This document shows positions 37,931-41,782 of a stretch of DNA of 41,782 nucleotides, in pieces; position 1 is the first letter of the stretch, and each line of letters begins with the position of its first letter. This stretch comes from a virus. The stretch covers positions 1-41,782 of the IMG/VR virus record IMGVR_UViG_3300045242_000151. The stretch is one strand, 5' to 3'. A model generated the notes under the pieces. That model did not search any database. It was not told the DNA's origin and saw only the letters and a list, made by a program, of their open reading frames with translations. Made by a program: the position numbers and the translations under genes.

Positions 37931-38262
37931 GGCTGCGCCTCGAACTCAATCCGCCAGACGTCACGCGGTGCGTCCGCACCATAGAGCGCCTGCCACTTGT
38001 CAGAGAAGCCACGCGGCGACGTGAACCCTTCAGCGCGCGTCTCCGTCCACGAGAGCGGCAGCTCGAGTGTCTCCCGGCGCACGCTCACGATGCGGATGCG
38101 GTCGACAGCGGTCCCGCCGCGGCATAGCTGGACGGCGTAGCTCCTGCCAGGCTCGTAGGTGCAGGGCAGCAAGTGACCGTTGCCGTCGCGTTTCACCGGC
38201 CGGCGTGTGACCCTCTTCTGCCCGAGCGTGATCTTCGCGGCGAGGTCAGGTGCGAAGATCAC
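37927..38262 (-). CDS. ASCH-domain-like phage protein
   Basis: 111 residues. IFAPDLAAKITLGQKRVTRR is the ASCH-type opening (a small RNA-binding fold), then CTYEPGRSYAVQLCRGG, RIRIVSVRRETLEL, EGFTSPRGFSDKWQALYG and a closing strand VWRIEFE. Phage ASCH proteins are presumed to bind RNA or nucleotides. GTG 38262 overlaps the RusA stop (GTGA). Confidence 0.8.
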   Translation of the reverse strand: MIFAPDLAAKITLGQKRVTRRPVKRDGNGHLLPCTYEPGRSYAVQLCRGGTAVDRIRIVSVRRETLELPLSWTETRAEGFTSPRGFSDKWQALYGADAPRDVWRIEFEAQP

Positions 38263-38714
38263 GGCTGCGCCAGTTGGTCGATGGTCACTTCGGCGCGCGG
38301 CGACCCGTAGAGCTTCTGCCAGCGCCCCTGGGCGAACTGTGCGTCGTCCCGGGCCACGATGCCCGCCAGGGCGTCCCCTATGGCTCTGACGAGTTTGTCG
38401 CCGTCCGGCTTGACGGAATGCCAGAACGGAGCGTCGGGACGTAACTCGCCCGCGTGCTTGCCTGTCCGGTAGTGCGCTTTGGGCCGCGGGAAGTAGAAGG
38501 TCGCTGTGAGCACGAGCGGCCCTGTCATCGGCGGGCCCTGCTCGAGGATGCGCGACTGGCCGGCCGGGTCGCCGCCCATCATCGCCTCTGTGGCGGCCCA
38601 GGCGACGGCCTCACGCCACGGGCGCGTAGCGGCGTTGTCTTCCCGCATCCCCCATTTCGTGCGGGTCTTCGAGCCCTGCGGGGCAGGCACCCCGGCGACG
38701 GTAAACGCGATCAC
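38259..38714 (-). CDS. rusA: RusA-like Holliday junction resolvase
   Basis: 151 residues. N-terminal FTVAGVPAPQGSKTR, then strand FYFPRPKAHYRTGK, and the catalytic segment KPDGDKLVRAIGDALAG followed by ARDDAQ; the aspartates of D-x-D and DD are the metal ligands of RusA. It resolves branched DNA before packaging. It heads the chain RusA, ASCH, zinc ribbon, small proteins, initiator, all read leftward. GTG 38714 is used; 82 nt separate it from the upstream gene. Confidence 0.88.
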   Translation of the reverse strand: MIAFTVAGVPAPQGSKTRTKWGMREDNAATRPWREAVAWAATEAMMGGDPAGQSRILEQGPPMTGPLVLTATFYFPRPKAHYRTGKHAGELRPDAPFWHSVKPDGDKLVRAIGDALAGIVARDDAQFAQGRWQKLYGSPRAEVTIDQLAQP

Positions 38715-38796
38715 ATTCCCGTCCGTAATTCGCCGACGGCGTCTGCTTTGCTGGCTGCTTTGCTGTTCACATCCACTCGTGGAAGCTGCCTTAGAA

Positions 38797-38994
38797 TCAC
38801 TCGACTGCCGTCCCTACGACGTACCGTGCGAGGTCCCGGAGTGCGTCCTGGCCGCCGTATTTGGGTGGGAGGTCGTCGAGGTCGGCGCACTTGCGGACCT
38901 CGCTTAGACCGCCGAACGCGAGCACGACGAGTTCGACGAGGGCTGTGTCGGCTGCGGTCTGGTCGCCGAACAACGAGGTTTGGGCGTGCGTCAC
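38797..38994 (-). CDS. Unknown small acidic protein
   Basis: 65 residues, one helix-rich domain: SLFGDQTAADTALVELVVLA, KCADLDDLPPKYGGQDALRD. No family recognised. GTG 38994 overlaps the upstream gene's stop (GTGA), showing coupling to it. Confidence 0.65.
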   Translation of the reverse strand: MTHAQTSLFGDQTAADTALVELVVLAFGGLSEVRKCADLDDLPPKYGGQDALRDLARYVVGTAVE

Positions 38995-39455
38995 GCGGCG
39001 GCCCTCAGCCGCACGAGACGCGGATGCTCGTACTCACGGTCAAGCCACCAGCCCGCCTGCTTGAAGCAGTAGCCGGGGTTCGCCGACGCAATCTTCGTGC
39101 GGTCGATCCACGTCACCCAGCCGTCCGGCGGCGGGGTACCCCAGCGCTCGACGGTGAGCAGCATCGCGGCGCGGATCAGGTCGGATGCGAGCCCGGCGCC
39201 TTCGTTGCGGAAGTACGAGCAGCGGTAGCAGTCAAGCCCGTCCCACGGCTTGCCTTTGCGCGGCCACTTTGTCACCCAGAGAGCTCGCTCGCACGGCGTC
39301 GTCAGCACGAGTACGTGGCCGACACCGCCGACCTGCGGCGACTGGTGGCGGCGGCAGTAGTGCCGGTCGGCGAGCGACGCAGCCGCACGGTCGAAGCGGT
39401 TACGCATCGTCCAGACGACAGGCTCGACACCGGGGATCGTCAGCGCCTCGTTCAC
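38991..39455 (-). CDS. Conserved phage protein, GNAT-like
   Basis: 154 residues. ASLADRHYCRRHQSPQVGG, strand VLVLTTPCERALWVTKWP, GLDCYRCSYFRNEGAGLASD, LIRAAMLLTVERWGTPP, WVTWIDRTKIASANPGYCFK and the end AGWWLDREYEH. I recognise this order from many phage genomes, where it resembles an acetyltransferase-like fold, but its substrate is unknown. GTG 39455 has AAGGGG 5 nt upstream. It diverges from the plus-strand zinc protein 30 nt away. Confidence 0.75.
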   Translation of the reverse strand: MNEALTIPGVEPVVWTMRNRFDRAAASLADRHYCRRHQSPQVGGVGHVLVLTTPCERALWVTKWPRKGKPWDGLDCYRCSYFRNEGAGLASDLIRAAMLLTVERWGTPPPDGWVTWIDRTKIASANPGYCFKQAGWWLDREYEHPRLVRLRAAA

Positions 39456-39485
39456 CGACGCCCCTTGGTGGCAGAATCCGGAGTG

Positions 39486-39647
39486 GTGAACATCCGGTAC
39501 CTACCCGTCAGGAAGCGCCGGGGGCACAAGTGGCCGACAGCCGAACCGTGCCGCCACTGCGGCGGCTTCGAGACGACGCTCCGCATGGTTGACGAGCACC
39601 CGTTCGTCACCTGCAAACGCTGCGGACGCGCACGCCTGAAGTCGTAG
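39486..39647 (+). CDS. Plus-strand zinc-ribbon microprotein
   Basis: 53 residues on the strand opposite to its neighbours: NIRYLPVRKRRGHKWP, EPCRHCGGFETTLRM, then VTCKRCGRARLKS. Two CxxC pairs 19 residues apart form a clear rubredoxin-type zinc ribbon. No ribosome site precedes GTG 39486. A CAGAAT at 39472-39477 could be a -10 giving a leaderless transcript. It fills a 196-nt gap between the divergent 39455 start and the convergent 39652 stop. It may be a moron gene. Confidence 0.6.
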   Translation: MNIRYLPVRKRRGHKWPTAEPCRHCGGFETTLRMVDEHPFVTCKRCGRARLKS

Positions 39648-39651
39648 CCGC

Positions 39652-39774
39652 TCACCGTCGCCCGCTTTCTTCCGCCCGCCAGTCGACCGCTTGCTTGCAG
39701 GCGAGGCATACCGCGCCGTCGCCGTACAGGAGCCATGTCATCACGCACTCGACGCAGATCGGCCGTGGCTTCAC
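39652..39774 (-). CDS. Zinc-binding microprotein
   Basis: 40 residues: KPRPICVECVMTWLL then GAVCLACKQAVDWRAE, a C-x2-C...C-x2-C pair 15 residues apart. GTG 39774 overlaps the stop of the membrane peptide upstream (GTGA), good evidence that it is translated. Too small for most gene finders. Function unknown. Confidence 0.6.
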   Translation of the reverse strand: MKPRPICVECVMTWLLYGDGAVCLACKQAVDWRAEESGRR

Positions 39775-39869
39775 GTCAGCCACCGAATCAGCAGGACGAT
39801 GCCGATGCCGACCGCGAGGCCGGGAAGGAAGACGTACAGGAACAGCGCCCAGCCGAGGCCGTCGGTCAT
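39771..39869 (-). CDS. 32-residue single-span peptide
   Basis: TDGLGWALFLYVFLPGLAVG then IGIVLLIRWLT: one span with an arginine near the C-terminal end. ATG 39869 lies 22 nt after the transglycosylase stop; the longer upstream frame is arginine-rich shadow. The stop overlaps the next GTG by 4 nt. Possibly lysis-related together with the secreted transglycosylase. Confidence 0.55.
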   Translation of the reverse strand: MTDGLGWALFLYVFLPGLAVGIGIVLLIRWLT

Positions 39870-39891
39870 TGACGCACCGCCATCTCGCCGA

Positions 39892-40404
39892 TCACCGGCA
39901 CGTCCACGGTCGCCACCCCGCAACCCGCCAATACGCATGCGCGGCCCGCACCTGCTCCCGCGGATCCAACGTCGAGCCGCCGAACCGGGCACGCTCACCC
40001 GCCCCCATCTGCGCGATCCCGAAATACTGGCCGTTCGTCGCGCGCGTCGAGTAGCCCGACTCGCACGCGAACACCCGCAACGCCGTCGAGCACTCCGAGC
40101 CGAAGACCTGGCAGATGATCTGCGGGACGCTCCGAGGCGCCGGCCGCAGACTCGCTCTTGTTTCTGCGAGCTCGCGCCGGATCACGACTACCCACGCCCA
40201 CGCCCGCCGATACCCGCGCCGCGGCCCCGGCCTGGACAGAAGCCACGGACGATGCGACACCCACCTGACAGTTGTCAGACGGCGGTGAAGAGAACGCACC
40301 TGACGATGCTCGCGACGGTGCAGCGTGGTCATCGACGCGGCCACACAGGTGCCGGCGAAAGACAGACAGACGACGCACGCACAGGATGCGGTGAACAAGC
40401 GCAC
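39892..40404 (-). CDS. Secreted lytic transglycosylase-like protein
   Basis: 170 residues. A signal peptide (FTASCACVVCLSFAGTCVAA) is followed by a basic linker and a compact C-terminal domain: CESGYSTRATNGQYFGIAQ (E115 the likely acid; GIAQMG at 129-134), then REQVRAAHAYWRVAGWRPW with closing cysteine. This resembles small lysozyme/transglycosylase domains of actinobacterial resuscitation and cell-wall proteins. It would act on peptidoglycan outside the cell. GTG 40404 has AGGAG upstream. The variant A branch carries a homologue with an ATT start (1-101). Confidence 0.85.
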   Translation of the reverse strand: MRLFTASCACVVCLSFAGTCVAASMTTLHRREHRQVRSLHRRLTTVRWVSHRPWLLSRPGPRRGYRRAWAWVVVIRRELAETRASLRPAPRSVPQIICQVFGSECSTALRVFACESGYSTRATNGQYFGIAQMGAGERARFGGSTLDPREQVRAAHAYWRVAGWRPWTCR

Positions 40405-40478
40405 ACGGCGCTCCTTTGAGAGACAACGATGACCTCGAGGCTCAACCGGCCTCGGCTTGCGATGTCGCCTCTACTGCC

Positions 40479-40502
40479 CCGCTAACCCGCGTGGTTAAGC
40501 GG
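40479..40502. terminator. Possible hairpin beyond integrase B
   Basis: CCGCTAACC (40479-40487) and GGTTAAGCGG (40493-40502) pair with one bulged base around a 5-nt loop. It lies between the integrase B end and the transglycosylase start and could stop leftward readthrough. No T-run follows. Confidence 0.4.
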
Positions 40503-40595
40503 AGTGCGTGTGTAAACGTCCGGACGCAGCGGACAGCAGTAATAAGACAGAGGTAGGTGCGGTAGGCGACAAAACCTAGAGAGCTAGCGGAACAC

Positions 40596-40666
40596 GGCCA
40601 GTGGGCGGGACGGCTACGCAGGGGCCTGCAAAGCCTCGCAATCCGGTTCGACTCCGGAACTGGCCT
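40596..40666 (+). tRNA. tRNA-Cys (GCA)
   Basis: A complete cloverleaf of 71 nt. Acceptor GGCCAGT/ACTGGCC; D-arm GCG/CGC with a 9-nt loop; anticodon arm GGGGC/GCCTC with loop CTGCAAA, anticodon GCA at 40628-40630; 4-nt variable loop; T-arm TCCGG/CCGGA with TTCGACT. Discriminator T at 40666 is the cysteine identity base. CCA is not encoded. The T-arm sequence is nearly that of E. coli cysT. Its 3' end lies 6 nt from the integrase B stop, the usual attachment layout. Unlike the displaced end in variant A, both halves are present, so it may be a functional phage copy or the integrated host gene. Confidence 0.93.
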
Positions 40667-40672
40667 TCTCAC

Positions 40673-41662
40673 CTAGACCTTCGCCTTGAGGAGGTCGCGC
40701 ATCCGGTCGCCAATCACCCGCGTCCCGGTATGCACATAAAGATCCGAAGTGGTTTTGACGGAAGCGTGTCCGAGGATCTTCTGGAGGTCGTCGAGCGCGA
40801 GCCCACGCATCCGCCACCGTGTTGCGAACGTGTGTCTGGCGCAATGTGGATTGCCGTGCCCGGTGATGCCCGCCTTCGGGTTGCGCTTGATGTAGGCAAC
40901 GCGGGCGTCGTCGAGGCAGCGGTACCACCAACGGCCGAACGAGGTAGGGGCGATCGGTTGGCTACGGCGCAACTGCGTAGCGAAGCTACCGCCGGGTTTG
41001 TCGTACCAGAGATAGTCGGACGGCTTCAACCTCGCGTCAGAGATCAGGAAGTCCATCGCCATCGCCAGGCTCGGAACGATCGGAACCAGCCTCTCCTTGC
41101 CGCCCTTCGCGCCCTCCTTGACCATCACCATGCCGGCGTCGAAGTCGATCCGCTCGACGCGCATCTGGCAGGCTTCCTCACGGCGCAGACCCGTCTCGAA
41201 CAGGAGCGTCATCAGGGGGCCGTCGGGGAGCGGAAGAGCTTCGAGCCTGAGTTGCTCGGCCTCGCTGAACACGTCGATGATCGGTTGGGCGTGCTGCTTC
41301 ATGGCGGGCAGGTAGGACACCGGGTTGACTTTCAGGCCCGTCACATGCCGCTTGCGCAGCCCCCAGGCAAACCAGTTGTTGAGGTGGGCCTTGCGGACGC
41401 GCCGGCTCTTGACGGGGAACGTCAGGAGGCAGGTGATGAGGTCGTCCTCCCCGAACTCGTTGAACGCCCGGTCGGGGTACAGGTTCATGAGCACGGCGGC
41501 AGTACGCTTGTAAGCGTCGCAGGAGCCAAAGCCGCCGAGCTCGAGCCATTCTTGCCAGGCCAGAAACTCCTGCGCTGACCTGGCAGTCAGGTGCCGGGTG
41601 TCCCGCAGAGGCTCGTCAGCATACGCTCCGTCCCCGTCCGCATACCACTCAAGAGCGCTCAT
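40673..41662 (-). CDS. int: Tyrosine integrase B
   Basis: 329 residues with the catalytic set R160 (GLRREEA), K186 (GAKGGKE), H273 and R276 (HCARHT), H299 (LGHAS), nucleophile Y309 (SDLYVH). N-terminal core-binding part ~25-110. It shares only MS with integrase A at the start; their sequences otherwise align only at catalytic motifs, so they are distant members. ATG 41662 overlaps the upstream stop as ATGA, exactly as integrase A does. It should integrate at tRNA-Cys, whose 3' end it directly faces. Confidence 0.95.
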   Translation of the reverse strand: MSALEWYADGDGAYADEPLRDTRHLTARSAQEFLAWQEWLELGGFGSCDAYKRTAAVLMNLYPDRAFNEFGEDDLITCLLTFPVKSRRVRKAHLNNWFAWGLRKRHVTGLKVNPVSYLPAMKQHAQPIIDVFSEAEQLRLEALPLPDGPLMTLLFETGLRREEACQMRVERIDFDAGMVMVKEGAKGGKERLVPIVPSLAMAMDFLISDARLKPSDYLWYDKPGGSFATQLRRSQPIAPTSFGRWWYRCLDDARVAYIKRNPKAGITGHGNPHCARHTFATRWRMRGLALDDLQKILGHASVKTTSDLYVHTGTRVIGDRMRDLLKAKV

Positions 41663-41782
41663 CCCGTCTCCTCGCCAGCGTCGGGGGTTTCCGTGCCGCC
41701 CTGCTCGAGCGCCGCCAGCAGAGGCATGACGTGCAGCCCGATGCACGCACCAAGCGCGGAGTCTCCCGGGGTCGGGTAGCCC
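41656..41782. repeat. 127-bp exact terminal repeat, right copy
   Basis: Identical to 1847-1973 and flush with the window end. Joining the copies closes a circle of 39,809 bp that contains integrase B, tRNA-Cys and the whole core. Divergence begins immediately upstream of 41656. Confidence 0.9.
41659..41782 (-). CDS. 3' end of the unknown coiled-coil early gene (second copy)
   Basis: The last ~40 codons of the gene also found at 1850-2374, cut by the window end. The sequence reads GYPTPGDSALGACIGLHVMP to the same stop and overlaps the integrase B start by 4 nt. If the genome is circular this is the same gene seen twice. Confidence 0.85.
   Translation of the reverse strand, partial: GYPTPGDSALGACIGLHVMPLLAALEQGGTETPDAGEETG

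Noticed and set aside
39452-39748. Minus-strand frame over the plus-strand zinc ribbon
   Set aside because: Arginine/serine-rich without motifs, and it would overlap the coupled microprotein 39652-39774 in another frame. The plus frame has two CxxC pairs.

Overview
The window is almost entirely the genome of a temperate, podovirus-like phage with a high-GC, actinobacterial-style sequence (GTG/ATG starts, GGAGG ribosome sites, heavy GC3). The host cannot be named. A tmRNA/tRNA-type 3' end ending CGCCTCCA and the secreted transglycosylase style would fit a deep-branching actinobacterium such as Thermoleophilia, but that is inference. Nearly every gene lies on the minus strand, so transcription reads from high to low coordinates.

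The two ends explain the layout. The last 127 bases (41656-41782) are identical to 1847-1973, and the two copies diverge exactly at an integrase start codon. The simplest reading is a circular or circularly permuted phage genome of 39,809 bp (1847-41655, 'variant B'), plus a 1.8 kb branch from a sister phage (1-1846, 'variant A') that joins the same core. Variant A carries a truncated secreted transglycosylase, a T5orf172-type gene, a displaced tRNA/tmRNA 3' end and integrase A. Variant B carries a secreted transglycosylase, a complete tRNA-Cys gene and an unrelated integrase B. A tandem prophage array is the main alternative.

Region by region. 840-8069: an early leftward operon of 16 genes that mostly overlap by 4 bases (ATGA/GTGA). 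It starts with a Cro-like regulator, then a T5orf172-Dam methylase fusion, an MT-A70 methylase, zinc-binding microproteins, a RecE/YqaJ-like exonuclease, a Sak4-like ATPase and small unknown proteins, and ends in the integrase. 8063-8438: a divergent lysis-lysogeny switch with three palindromic operators, in which both regulators appear leaderless and start inside an operator. 8646-8694: a hairpin terminator between convergent units. 8724-12342: lysis region (CHAP endolysin, holin-like and micromembrane proteins, two collagen-like membrane proteins). 12365-26362: virion internal, ejection and tail proteins (transglycosylase-NlpC/P60, a 1072-residue polyvalent-type protein with an E3-binding-like domain, tail nozzle, adaptor, beta-helix tailspike). 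26363-35126: head module (capsid, scaffold, decoration candidates, portal, TerL, TerS). 35209-39455: regulatory and replication genes (C2H2 protein, replication initiator with a candidate internal origin, ASCH, RusA). 39486-41662: small zinc and membrane proteins, secreted transglycosylase, tRNA-Cys, integrase B.

The genes form a complete temperate phage: immunity switch, recombination and methylation, replication, headful-type head assembly, short tail with a depolymerase-like spike, and multilayer lysis. Only three protein genes (8154, 13662, 39486) and the tRNA read on the plus strand; the latter two protein genes look like inserted 'moron' genes. No intergenic stretch exceeds 300 bases.
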